Part shown: one piece after another, positions 47,804-56,821 of the stretch
How the letters are laid out: every line of letters starts with the position of its first letter
Numbering within the stretch: position 1 is the stretch's first letter
Assembly: GCA_030490835.1 (NCBI GenBank)
Contig: CM059973.1
Coordinates: forward strand, 64,174,008 to 64,238,007
Length of the DNA stretch: 64,000 nt
Source of the DNA: Annona cherimola
Taxonomy: Eukaryota; Streptophyta; Magnoliopsida; Magnoliales; Annonaceae
Direction: 5' to 3'
Position numbers and translations under genes: made by a program
The notes under the pieces: generated by a model
Told to the model about the DNA's origin: nothing
Database searches by the model: none
The model's input: only the letters and a program-made list of their open reading frames with translations

Positions 47804-48108
47804 TCATTTTTTCAGTTGTAGCTCTTTGTTAAACCAATGGGTCGCATGATGATAATTGCCTTGTGCCAGCATATTAAACCTATCAGTGAGGAGTGTGCAT
47901 GCAATATGCTTCTTATAGGTTCCAGTGATTATCTGTATGACAAAACGCCACAAATGATATTTACAACCCATATTAAAATGTATATGAGGTTATGAATTTT
48001 CCCCTTTTAAAGTTTAATAGAGAAGTAAATATACCTGATTGAACTTTACTGAAGCTGGCCCAGTGTAATGCTCTATAATGGTGATCATATCTACTCCGGA
48101 GTCTTCTC
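47804..48108 (-). pseudogene. Second Ulp1-type gene, last two exons (minus strand)
   Basis: Penultimate exon: about 48103-48035, reading on from the exon cut by the copia element. It contains EDSGVDMITIIEHYTGPASV and KFNQ before gtatat. The motif aligns with the Ulp1 nucleophile motif (DCGV), but the Cys position is Ser (codon 48100-48098, TCC). Last exon: 47932-47804 after catacag. It reads TGTYKKHIACTLLTDRFNML, then GNYHHATHWFNKEL, and ends in TGA (47806-47804). The gene is convergent with the plus-strand Ulp1-type gene, the ends being about 400 bases apart. Confidence 0.6.
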
Positions 48109-49111
48109 TGTTGGAAATATGTGAAAAACAAGCTAAATATATGTTTTGATGATTAACAAATCAATTTGAGTAAGTCTTGGCTACTAACATGTTTGTAGAA
48201 ATGTTTAAGGCATATACATTTGAAGAAAATAGAGCATGGAAGGCCAAGTCGTTCCCCAAGTCGACTCCAACATCGACTTCAAGAAGCCAAATCACTCCAG
48301 AGTTGAAAATGAGAGAAGAGCAGGTGAAGTCGCAGGCCAAGTCGACTCCACTTGCGACTTGGGAAGCCAAGTCGCAAACGAAGTCGACTCCAGCATCGAC
48401 TTCAGACGGCGAAAACACTCCAGAGATAAGTTTGGAGCAGAAGAATACCGAAGTCGCAGACGAAGTCGACTCTAGTTGCGACTTGGGTGAAGTCGCAGAC
48501 GAAGTCGACCCCAAGATCGACTTGTGGTTTTCAAAGTTCAAAGACGCAGATTCAAGCCCATTTTCAAGATCAACTTGAGATTTCTCAAATCCAAACCAAG
48601 ATACAAGCTGACTGTCAACTTAAGTTTCTCAAGTCCAAGGCACAGCCTCGAACATATTTGAAGATAAAGAAACTCAAGACATGAAGACAAATATCGAAAG
48701 CAAGAAGGATGAATCAAAGACAAGTTTTTCAAGATTCACAAGGACTACAAATATGTGAAGCCATTCTAGAATGAAAATGATTAAAGAAAGAAGCCAAGCA
48801 AGTTAAAGAGAAGACACAATGATCCAAGAAGATATGAAAAATGCAAAACAACAAAAGGCATGAAGGAACAAAGCATCCCGGAATTATTCAAGTTCATCAA
48901 GACAACTGACGAAGTGAAGTTGCACACCGAAGTCGACTCCACCTGCGACTTGGGTCAAGTCGATGCCCAAGTTGACCTTGCCTGGAGCTTGAAGTCGCTA
49001 CGGAAGGCGAAGTCGCACCCGAAGTCGACTCCATCTGCGACTTGGGCGAAGTCGCACCCGAAGTCGACTCCACATGCGACTTGGGTTGCAACGGTCGAAA
49101 ATTATTCGAAC

Positions 49112-49132
49112 GTTGGCGCATTAAATGCGCGC
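49112..49132. promoter_or_regulatory. Palindrome upstream of the LTR TATA box
   Basis: GGCGCATTAAATGCGCGCC can pair with itself (GGCGC/GCGCC arms). It sits between two AACGTTCG/CGAACGTT words about 45 bases upstream of the TATA box. The ACGT cores resemble bZIP-type binding words. Function inferred only. Confidence 0.4.
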
Positions 49133-49167
49133 CACCTACCTTCAAACGTTCGGATTCCCTCCACAAT

Positions 49168-49176
49168 TATAAAAGG
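49168..49176 (+). promoter_or_regulatory. TATA box of the copia 5' LTR
   Basis: TATAAAAGG, conserved at 56180-56188 in the 3' LTR and 3267-3275 in the solo LTR. Likely drives the element's genomic transcript. Confidence 0.65.
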
Positions 49177-49811
49177 CATTCATTGTGGACGAGGGAAGTA
49201 GCTGAAATCATTAAGTGTACATAACTCCTACATTCAAGAGCATTAAAGAGATCAAGCCAATCAAAAGAAGAAGAACTTCGCTTCAAACTGAAAGAGCTCA
49301 ACTTCTGAATCTTCAAAGCCTACACTACGAGTTCTTCTCTGCGCCAAACTGCTTCTACACAACTGTAACGTGTAGATTCTTTTGTTATTTCATTTGTTTG
49401 TATTGAACTTGATTTAGTTTGAGGAACTAAGATCAAGTGTAAGCAAAGTAGTGTGTGATTGGAGTGGAACTCATGACCTACTTGTGCTGAGATTTGTTGA
49501 AGCCCCCTAGAGCTGGAATCTAGAAGAGAGCAGTGGCTCTAATTGTATTTGAGGAATACAATAGTGGAACCCAAGTCACAAGGAGTGTGAGCTTGGAAGA
49601 GTGGAGTAGGGAGGTTGCCCGAACCACTATAAAAATCTTGTGTGCTTGATTTATAATTCTGCTCTCTACATTATATTGCTTTCCATTTTGTTTCTTAATA
49701 AAGGGGAATAGATTAATCCGGGGTAAAGTTTTTGTTTAATTTATAAATTTTTTAAATACCCAATTCACCCCTCCCCTCTTGGGTAATTGCCATTAACTCG
49801 GGACCAACAAG

Positions 49812-49823
49812 TGGTATCAGAGC
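49812..49823 (+). other. Primer-binding site of the copia element
   Basis: TGGTATCAGAGC, two bases after the 5' LTR, complementary to initiator-Met tRNA. Confidence 0.95.
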
Positions 49824-49857
49824 AGGTTTTTGAGTTAAACCAAAGAGATCTATTGAT

Positions 49858-50619
49858 ATGGCATCCCAATTGAATCTTGTTCCCGCATTTGCCAAAGGTC
49901 AATCATTCACTAGGCCACCATTGTTTGATGGGAATAATTTCGGCTATTGGAAGCTTCGTATAAAGCAACTCATTATGGCTACCGATATGGATTCTTGGAT
50001 TGCAATCCAAGACGGTGTAATCTTGCCAACTGATGAAAGAGCTTCCGAATGGACCGAAGAGGAAGTAAGAACTGTAAAGAGCAATGCCAAAGCTATGAAC
50101 TCACTATTTTGTGCTCTTACGGCTTCCGAATATGATAGCGTATCTTCTTGTCTAACCGCTAAAGAAATATGGGATACTCTAACATCTATTTATGAAGGAA
50201 CTTCTCAAGTCCAAGAGACTAGGAGAAATATTTTGATAGGAGAATTGGAAAGCTTCAAAATGTTAGAAATAGAAAATATCTCTGAGATGTTTGCTAGATT
50301 TTCTAAGATTACTAACGCTTTGAAAGGTCTTGGAAAGGCTATCTCTGAATCCGAACAGGTTATGAAGATACTAAGAGCTCTACCGGAATCTTGGACTCCG
50401 AAGATTACGGCAATAGAAGAAGCCAAAGACCTAAACACTTTAAAGCTAGAAGATCTTATTAGCTCACTAATGTCACATGAGCTAATTAAGAAAAGAAATG
50501 AAGATAATCTCAAAGGGAAGAGAACCATTGCACTCAAGGCCACTCACAACTCAAAAGAATCTACCTCCTCATCTCACAACGATGATGAAGACATAGCACT
50601 GCTCACTCACAAATTTTGA
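49858..50619 (+). CDS. gag: Copia gag, capsid part
   Basis: 253 residues, starting 35 bases after the primer site (first ATG of the frame). Begins MASQLNLVPAF. PLFDGNNFGYWKLRIKQLI is the plant copia gag N-terminal motif, and the UBN2-type helical core runs to about residue 215. A TGA at 50617-50619 ends the frame, but the next frame (50626) continues in register with a basic segment and zinc knuckle. The stop is therefore probably a lesion rather than the true end. Confidence 0.92.
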   Translation: MASQLNLVPAFAKGQSFTRPPLFDGNNFGYWKLRIKQLIMATDMDSWIAIQDGVILPTDERASEWTEEEVRTVKSNAKAMNSLFCALTASEYDSVSSCLTAKEIWDTLTSIYEGTSQVQETRRNILIGELESFKMLEIENISEMFARFSKITNALKGLGKAISESEQVMKILRALPESWTPKITAIEEAKDLNTLKLEDLISSLMSHELIKKRNEDNLKGKRTIALKATHNSKESTSSSHNDDEDIALLTHKF

Positions 50620-50625
50620 AAGTTT

Positions 50626-51729
50626 GTGAGAAAAGAAAGAAACTTCAAAGACTTCAAAGAAAGACCACGAAGAGAGAAGAAGAAGAAGGCAACAAAGTGC
50701 TATAGATGCGGCGAGGTGGGACATATACAAGCTCAATGTCCTACGCCGGAAGAGAAATCAAAAGATCAACAAGAAAGGAGCGAAAGACATGAAGGCAAAA
50801 AATACCAAAGGCCAAAGGGAAGAGGCATGTATATCAATGAAGAGACTTCATCAACAAACAGCTCTTCAACCGACGAATTTGAGGCGGTAAATTGTGCTAG
50901 AATATGCTGCATGGCGCGAATCGAACAAGAAGAAAATCTGTTGTGTTTGAACACAACGGAAGTTTTGGAAGAACAAACCATCTCAACAAAGTGCACAAGC
51001 AATGAAGAGGTAACTTCCAAACCTTGTCATTCTCAATCTAGTTATTCTTCTTTTCATGAATGCCTCAAATGTGCTGAATTAGAAGAACTACAACTTGCAT
51101 ATGATTCATTATATGAGGAAATCAAAAAGCTAGGTAACAAGTTGTCATTGAAGAGACAACAATGTAACTCCGTCATTATTATAAATGGAAAACTAGCTGA
51201 AAGATCAACAAAATTGAAAGAGAAAAATGAATCATTGTTGAAAGAAGTAGAGAAATTGAAAAAGGAGAACGAATCCTTAAATGAATCATTAGCTAAGTTC
51301 TCTAATCCAGGAGAAAATGTAAAGATGTTTCTGAACATGACCGCTCAAACAAATAAAAGAGGTCTTGGATATTATACATTTGAGCAAAAAGAAAGTGGCA
51401 AATCGAATGTACCAATACTTGGGAAATATCAAACCAAAACTGCACCTATATACAAGCCACAAAGGAAAAATGTTATGTGGACTAGAAGGCCAACGTTTGA
51501 ACCATTGCATACTTGGAGGTCTACTCCAAGATTACCTATGGCTTGCAATTTCTGCAATAAAATGGGTCATAAAGCCTATAAGTGTAACTTTAAGAAATTA
51601 TATGACCATGGTGCAAAATTAGTTTGGGTTCCAAGAAACACAAGATTTGAGCTTTCTAAATTAGAGCAACAAAGATTGAATCATATTACTAACCCAAATG
51701 GACCCATAAAATGGGTACCAAAGAGATGA
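50626..51729 (+). CDS. gag: Copia gag, nucleocapsid part with two zinc knuckles
   Basis: 367 residues, in register with the preceding frame. It has a basic start, then CYRCGEVGHIQAQC at residues 25-38 (CX2CX4HX4C). A Ser/Glu-rich linker and a coiled-coil-prone KLKEKNESLLKEVEKLKKEN segment (about 190-215) follow. A second knuckle, CNFCNKMGHKAYKC, lies around residue 305. It ends at TGA 51727-51729, and pol follows in the +1 frame. The first Met is unlikely to be a natural start. Confidence 0.88.
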   Translation: MRKERNFKDFKERPRREKKKKATKCYRCGEVGHIQAQCPTPEEKSKDQQERSERHEGKKYQRPKGRGMYINEETSSTNSSSTDEFEAVNCARICCMARIEQEENLLCLNTTEVLEEQTISTKCTSNEEVTSKPCHSQSSYSSFHECLKCAELEELQLAYDSLYEEIKKLGNKLSLKRQQCNSVIIINGKLAERSTKLKEKNESLLKEVEKLKKENESLNESLAKFSNPGENVKMFLNMTAQTNKRGLGYYTFEQKESGKSNVPILGKYQTKTAPIYKPQRKNVMWTRRPTFEPLHTWRSTPRLPMACNFCNKMGHKAYKCNFKKLYDHGAKLVWVPRNTRFELSKLEQQRLNHITNPNGPIKWVPKR

Positions 51730-51736
51730 GATTTAC

Positions 51737-53425
51737 TTGTTTATTTTTCAGAGATGTTTCAAGGTAAAGGCAAGCAACGTATGGTTCATGGATAGCGGTC
51801 GTTCAAGGCATATGACCGGAGAAAGAAGTTTATTTCATAAACTCAAGCCTTGCAACGATGGAACGGTTGCCTTTGGTAATAATGAGAAAGGTAAAATTAA
51901 AGGTAAAGGAAACATATATAGTATTTCAAATGCATGCATGGAAGATGTTTTGTTTGTTGAAGGACTCAAGCACAATATAATGAGCATTAGTCAATTATGT
52001 GACAAAGGATACAAGGTTGTGTTTGAATCATCTATATGTAATGTATTTGATGGAGAACATATCATGTTTAGTGGAAAAAGACATGGAAATGTATATTTGG
52101 TTTCACTTGATGAACTAGATGGTCAATGTCTAATGGTCATTGATAATGATCCATGGGTTTGGCATAAAAGGCTTGGGCATATAAACATGGGAAATATAAA
52201 GACCCTATGGAAGAAAAATTTGGTAGAGGGTTTGCCAAAGTTAAAATATGACAAAGATAAAATTTGTAAGGCATGTCAATTATCTAAACAACCTAAAATG
52301 CCTTTCTCTACCAAAAAGGAAATTTCCACCACTAGGCCACTTGAATTGTTACACACGGATCTATATGGGCCATCCGATATTTTAACCATTGGTGGAAAGA
52401 AATATGTGTTTGTAATTATTGATGATTTTTCAAGATTCACATGGATAATTCTCTTAGCTAGCAAAGATGAAGCCTTCTCTATGTTTGCAACTTTTGTAAA
52501 TTTAGTGCAAAATGAAAAACAAAGTACTATTATAACTATAAGAAGTGATCATGGTGGTGAATTTGAAAACAAACGATTCATAGAACTATGTAATGAAAAA
52601 GTAATTCATCACACATTTTCTGCACCAAGAACACCACAACAAAATGAAGTAGTTGAAAGGAAAAACAGAACTATACAAGAGATGGCTAGAACAATGCTAA
52701 ATGAGAGCAAACTATCCAAGAAATTTTGGGGTGAAGCTGTAAATACAGCTTGTCATGTTTTGAATCGAGTTACCATTAGAGCAATCTTGAAAAAGACCCC
52801 ATATGAGCTATGGAAAGGAAGAAAATCAAATATCTCTTATTTTCATGCTTTTGGATGCACATGCTATGTTTTGAATAATGGAAAAATCAACTTGGAAAAA
52901 ATGGATGCTAAAAGTGATGAGGCAATATTCCTTGGTTACTCATCAAATAGCAAAGCATATAGAGTATTCAATAAACGAAACCAAGTTGTAGAAGAGTCCA
53001 TACATGTTGTTTTTTATGAAACTAACTCATGCTTCAAAAGAAAAGATGATTTAAGTGATGCAGATGATATAGCAAGTTGTCTTGAAAAACTGCATGTGGA
53101 AAAGCAAGAAGATTCCATGGAGGAAAGGGTAAGTGAAGGTAATAATTCCTACAATCCTCCTACTGATTTGAAATTCAAACATGCCCATCCAATTGAACAA
53201 GTTATAGGGAATGTATATGAAGGTGTAAAAACTAGAAGGTCAAAGCAAAATGTTTGTGGACAATACGCCTTTGTATCTAAGATTGAACCATCCAATATTG
53301 ATCAAGCTCTTGATGATGAAAACTGGATTATAGCAATGCAAGAAGAGCTAAATCAATTTGAAAGAAACGAAGTTTGGCATCTTGTTCCAAGACCAAAAGA
53401 TTGTATTGTTATTGGCACCAAATGA
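51737..53425 (+). CDS. pol: Copia pol, protease and integrase plus start of reverse transcriptase
   Basis: 562 residues. The protease active site is DSG at residues 19-21 (FMDSGRSRHMTG). The pre-integrase HHCC-type zinc region runs from HKRLGHINMGNIK (about 143) to CKACQLSKQ (about 177-185). In the integrase core D208 (LLHTDLYGP), D271 (IRSDHGGEF) and E307 (NEVVERKNRT) form an intact D-D-35-E set. From about 525 the RVT_2 domain starts (DDENWIIAMQEELNQFERNE). TGA at 53423-53425 truncates it at a position where the family normally has Trp. Confidence 0.94.
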   Translation: MFIFQRCFKVKASNVWFMDSGRSRHMTGERSLFHKLKPCNDGTVAFGNNEKGKIKGKGNIYSISNACMEDVLFVEGLKHNIMSISQLCDKGYKVVFESSICNVFDGEHIMFSGKRHGNVYLVSLDELDGQCLMVIDNDPWVWHKRLGHINMGNIKTLWKKNLVEGLPKLKYDKDKICKACQLSKQPKMPFSTKKEISTTRPLELLHTDLYGPSDILTIGGKKYVFVIIDDFSRFTWIILLASKDEAFSMFATFVNLVQNEKQSTIITIRSDHGGEFENKRFIELCNEKVIHHTFSAPRTPQQNEVVERKNRTIQEMARTMLNESKLSKKFWGEAVNTACHVLNRVTIRAILKKTPYELWKGRKSNISYFHAFGCTCYVLNNGKINLEKMDAKSDEAIFLGYSSNSKAYRVFNKRNQVVEESIHVVFYETNSCFKRKDDLSDADDIASCLEKLHVEKQEDSMEERVSEGNNSYNPPTDLKFKHAHPIEQVIGNVYEGVKTRRSKQNVCGQYAFVSKIEPSNIDQALDDENWIIAMQEELNQFERNEVWHLVPRPKDCIVIGTK

Positions 53426-53481
53426 GTCTTTAGGAACAAATTAGATGAAAGTGGACTTGTAGTGAGAAAAAAGCTAGACTT

Positions 53482-54810
53482 GTGGCAAAAGGATACTCAC
53501 AAGAAGAAGGAATAGATTTTGAAGAATCCTATGCCCCGGTTGCTAGATTGGAAGTAATTCGCATTTTACTAGCTTTTGCATCTCACATGAACTTTAAATT
53601 GTTTCAAATGGATGTTAAAAGTGCATTTCTGAATGGATATATAAATGAAGAGGTGTATGTAGAACAACCACCTGCATTTGAGGAAAAAGATCAATCTAAA
53701 TTTGTGTACAAGTTAACCAAAGCATTATATGGATTAAAACAAGCTCCAAAGGCTTGGTATGATAGATTAAGCAAATTTCTGATTGATCATGATTTTCAAA
53801 AAGGAAAGGTAGACACCACTTTGTTTATCAAGTATAAAGAAAAGGATATATTGATCATTCAAATTTATGTTGATGATATCATTTTCGGTGCTATTGATGA
53901 GACTCTTTGTCAAGAATTTTCTGAGCTTATGCAGAAAGAATTTGAGATGAGCATGATGGGAGAGCTAAATTTCTTCCTTGGACTGCAAATCAAGCAACTG
54001 AATGAAGGAATCTTCATTAATCAGTCCAAGTATATCAAAGAAATGCTGAAGAAGTTTGACATGGAGAATAGTAAAGGGGCAAACACGCCTATGAGCTCAA
54101 CAATCAAAATCGACAAAGATGAAAAAGGAAAAACAATTGATTTGAAATTGTATAGAAGCATGATAGGTTCTTTATTGTATTTAACTGCTTCTAGGCCTGA
54201 TATATTGTTTAGTGTGTGTATGTGCTCTAGATTTCAATCATGTCCAAAAAAATCACACTTGGTAGCTGTGAAAAGAATTTTCAGATACTTAGTAGACACT
54301 ACCAACTTAGGGCTTTGGTATCCAAAGGGCTCTAATTTTGATCTAATCGGCTACTCGGATGCGGATTTTGCCGGCTACAAAGTAGATAGAAAAAGCACTA
54401 GTGGAACATGTCAATTTCTTGGGAACATGTTGGTTTCATGGTTTTCAAGAAAACAAACTAGTGTTGCTCTATCTACGGCGGAAGCCGAATACATTGCCGC
54501 CGAAAGCTGTTGTACCCAATTACTTTGGATGAAACAACAACTTAGGGACTATGGCATGGATTTTAAAGATATACCCATTAGATGTGATAATACTAGTGCC
54601 ATATGTCTAACCAAAAATCCAGTATTGCATTCTAGGACCAAACATATAGACCTTAGACACCATTTTATTAGAGAACATGTAGAAAATCATGACATATGTT
54701 TGGTATATGTAAGAACTGAATATCAAATTGCAGATATATTTACCAAACCTCTAGCAAAAGAACCATTTTATAAGATTAGAAATGATATGGGAATGCTTGA
54801 ATTAACTTAG
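53482..54810 (+). CDS. pol: Copia pol, reverse transcriptase and RNase H
   Basis: 442 residues, in a different frame from the upstream pol piece. A single base appears to be missing in an A-run at about 53466-53472. RT motifs are [12 protein letters not shown] (about 41-52), [12 protein letters not shown] (about 82-93) and catalytic YVDD (129-132). RNase H follows with GYSDADFAG (about residue 295), [10 protein letters not shown], an IRCDNTSAI box and [12 protein letters not shown]. It ends normally near the C-terminus at 54810. The ATG at 53482 is internal to the original domain. Confidence 0.94.
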   Translation: MAKGYSQEEGIDFEESYAPVARLEVIRILLAFASHMNFKLFQMDVKSAFLNGYINEEVYVEQPPAFEEKDQSKFVYKLTKALYGLKQAPKAWYDRLSKFLIDHDFQKGKVDTTLFIKYKEKDILIIQIYVDDIIFGAIDETLCQEFSELMQKEFEMSMMGELNFFLGLQIKQLNEGIFINQSKYIKEMLKKFDMENSKGANTPMSSTIKIDKDEKGKTIDLKLYRSMIGSLLYLTASRPDILFSVCMCSRFQSCPKKSHLVAVKRIFRYLVDTTNLGLWYPKGSNFDLIGYSDADFAGYKVDRKSTSGTCQFLGNMLVSWFSRKQTSVALSTAEAEYIAAESCCTQLLWMKQQLRDYGMDFKDIPIRCDNTSAICLTKNPVLHSRTKHIDLRHHFIREHVENHDICLVYVRTEYQIADIFTKPLAKEPFYKIRNDMGMLELT

Positions 54811-55120
54811 CACAAACTGAGGGGGAGCACCTGTTTAGGGGGAGCAAACCCACCTGTCTCTTTCTTTACCCTCTAACTTTTTGATATATTGACAAAAAGG
54901 GGGAAAAGAGTAGGATTTGAGTTATTTGAGTTCATATGAACTAAGTCTAAATAGGCTAAGAGTACAAAGTTAAGTTGAATGTTTGTTGGATGTTTTCGAC
55001 TTGAAAGTTTGCATAAGCATAAGTATGATAACATTTCATAAATGCAAACTTAGTATGTTTTTAAGCAATTGAAAGGTATACACTCAAATCAGTTTTATCA
55101 ATCATCAAAAAGGGAGATAT
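54811..55120 (+). other. 3' untranslated region and polypurine tract of the copia element
   Basis: Begins with GAGGGGGAGCA and GGGGGAGCA purine motifs (about 54820-54845) and has a further aaaaagggggaaaagag at about 54893-54909. The tract adjacent to the LTR is AAAAAGGGAGATAT (55107-55120). No additional reading frame is present. Confidence 0.7.
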
Positions 55121-56821
55121 TGTTGGAAATATGTGAAAAACAAGCTAAATCTATGTTTTGATGATTAACAAATCAATTTGAGTAAGTCTTGGCTACTAAC
55201 ATGTTTGTAGAAATATTTAAGGCATATACATTTGAAGAAAATAGAGCATGGAAGGCCAAGTCGTTCCCCAAGTCGACTCCAACATCGACTTCAAGAAGCC
55301 AAATCACTCCAGAGTTGAAAATGGGAGAAGAGCAGGTGAAGTCGCAGGCCAAGTCGACTCCACTTGCGACTTGGGAAGCCAAGTCGCAAACGAAGTCGAC
55401 TCCAGCATCGACTTCAGACGGCGAAAACACTCCAGAGATAAGTTTGAGGCAGAAGAATACCGAAGTCGCAGACGAAGTCGACTCTAGTTGCGACTTGGGT
55501 GAAGTCGCAGACGAAGTCGACCCCAAGATCGACTTGTGGTTTTCAAAGTTCAAAGATGAAGATTCAAGCCCATTTTCAAGATCAACTTGAGATTTCTCAA
55601 ATCCAAACCAAGGATACAAGCTCACTGTCAACTTAAGTTTCTCAAGTCCAAGGCACAGCCTCGAACATATTTGAAGATAAAGAAACTCAAGACATGAAGA
55701 CTAATATCGAAAGCAAGAAGGATGAATCAAAGACAAGTTTTCAAGATTCACAAGGACTACAAATATGTGAAGCCATTCTAGAATGAAAATGATTAAAGAA
55801 AGAAGCCAAGCAAGTTAAAGAGAAGACACAATGATCCAAGAAGATATGAAAAATGCAAAACAACAAAAGGCATGAAGGAACAAAGCATCCCGGAATTATT
55901 CAAGTTCATCAAGACAACTGACGAAGTGAAGTCGCACACCGAAGTCGACTCCACCTGCGACTTGGGTCAAGTCGATGCCCAAGTCGACCTTGCCTGGAAC
56001 TTGAAGTCGCTACGGAAGGCGAAGTCGCACCCGAAGTCGACTCCATCTGCGACTTGGGCGAAGTCGCACCCGAAGTCGACTCCACATGCGACTTGGGTTG
56101 CAACGGTCAGAAATTATTCGAACGTTGGCGCATTAAATGCGCGCCACCTACCTTCAAACGTTCGGATTCCCTCCACAATTATAAAAGGCATTCATTGTGG
56201 ACGAGGGAAGTAGCTGAAATCATTAAGTGTACATAACTCCTACATTCAAGAGCATTAAAGAGATCAAGCCAATCAAAAGAAGAAGAACTTCGCTTCAAAC
56301 TGAAAGAGCTCAACTTCTAAATCTTCAAAGCCTACACTACGAGTTCTTCTCTGCGCCAAACTGCTTCTACACAACTGTAACGTGTAGATTCTTTTGTTAT
56401 TTCATTTGTTTGTATTGAACTTGATTTAGTTTGAGGAACTAAGATCAAGTGTAAGCAAAGTAGTGTGTGATTGGAGTGGAACTCATGACCTACTTGTGCT
56501 GAGATTTGTTGAAGCCCCTTAGAGCTAGAATCTAGAAGAGAGCAGTGGCTCTAATTGTATTTGAGGAATACAATAGTGGAACCCAAGTCACAAGGAGTGT
56601 GAGCTTGGAAGAGTGGAGTAGGGAGGTTGCCCGAACCACTATAAAAATCTTGTGTGCTTGATTTATATTTCTGCTCTCTACATTATATTGCTTTCCATTT
56701 TGTTTCTTAATAAAGGGGAATAGATGAATCCGGGGTAAAGTTTTTGTTTAAGTTATAAATTTTTTAAATACCCAATTCACCCCTCCCCTCTTGGGTAATT
56801 GCCATTAACTCGGGACCAACA
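55121..56821 (+). repeat. 3' LTR of the copia element
   Basis: 1701 bp, the same ends as the 5' LTR. Differences from it are scattered singletons, for example near 55152, 55204, 55446, 55557-55559 and 56105. Its TATA box lies at 56180-56188. Confidence 0.96.

Larger units (their letters stand above)
48109..49809 (+). repeat. 5' LTR of the copia element
   Basis: 1701 bp, TGTTGGAAAT to GGGACCAACA. It contains two clusters of GAAGTCGACTCC and TGCGACTTGGG motifs (about 48244-48525 and 48920-49090), the second including two tandem 39-bp units. A TATA box lies at 49168. Frames seen within it are products of the motif repeats. Confidence 0.96.
48109..56821 (+). mobile_element. Ty1/copia LTR retrotransposon (SIRE/Maximus-like), recent, coding-defective
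   Basis: 8713 bp with perfect 5-bp duplications TTCTC (48104-48108 and 56822-56826). LTRs are 1701 bp each. Order is LTR, primer site, gag, protease, integrase, reverse transcriptase, RNase H, polypurine tract, LTR, which is the copia order. Gag/pol sequence style, two zinc knuckles in gag and the GGGGGAGCA motifs downstream of pol suggest the SIRE/Maximus lineage, but there is no envelope-like frame in the 310 bases before the 3' LTR. By eye the LTRs differ by about 20 substitutions and two single-base indels, so insertion was recent. The coding region is broken at 50617, 51727, 53423 and about 53470. Confidence 0.95.

Noticed and set aside
48244..48525. Regular short repeats resembling a CRISPR-like array
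   Set aside because: Spacing is irregular, the motifs are inverted and imperfect, the region lies inside a plant LTR and no cas genes exist in this eukaryotic context.
48161..49406. Frames in the copia LTRs (also 55173-56418)
   Set aside because: Same cause as in the solo LTR. Near-identical frames in both LTRs simply reflect LTR identity.
54811..55120. Envelope-like gene expected downstream of pol in SIRE-type elements
   Set aside because: Only about 310 non-coding bases separate pol from the 3' LTR, so there is no envelope-like frame.
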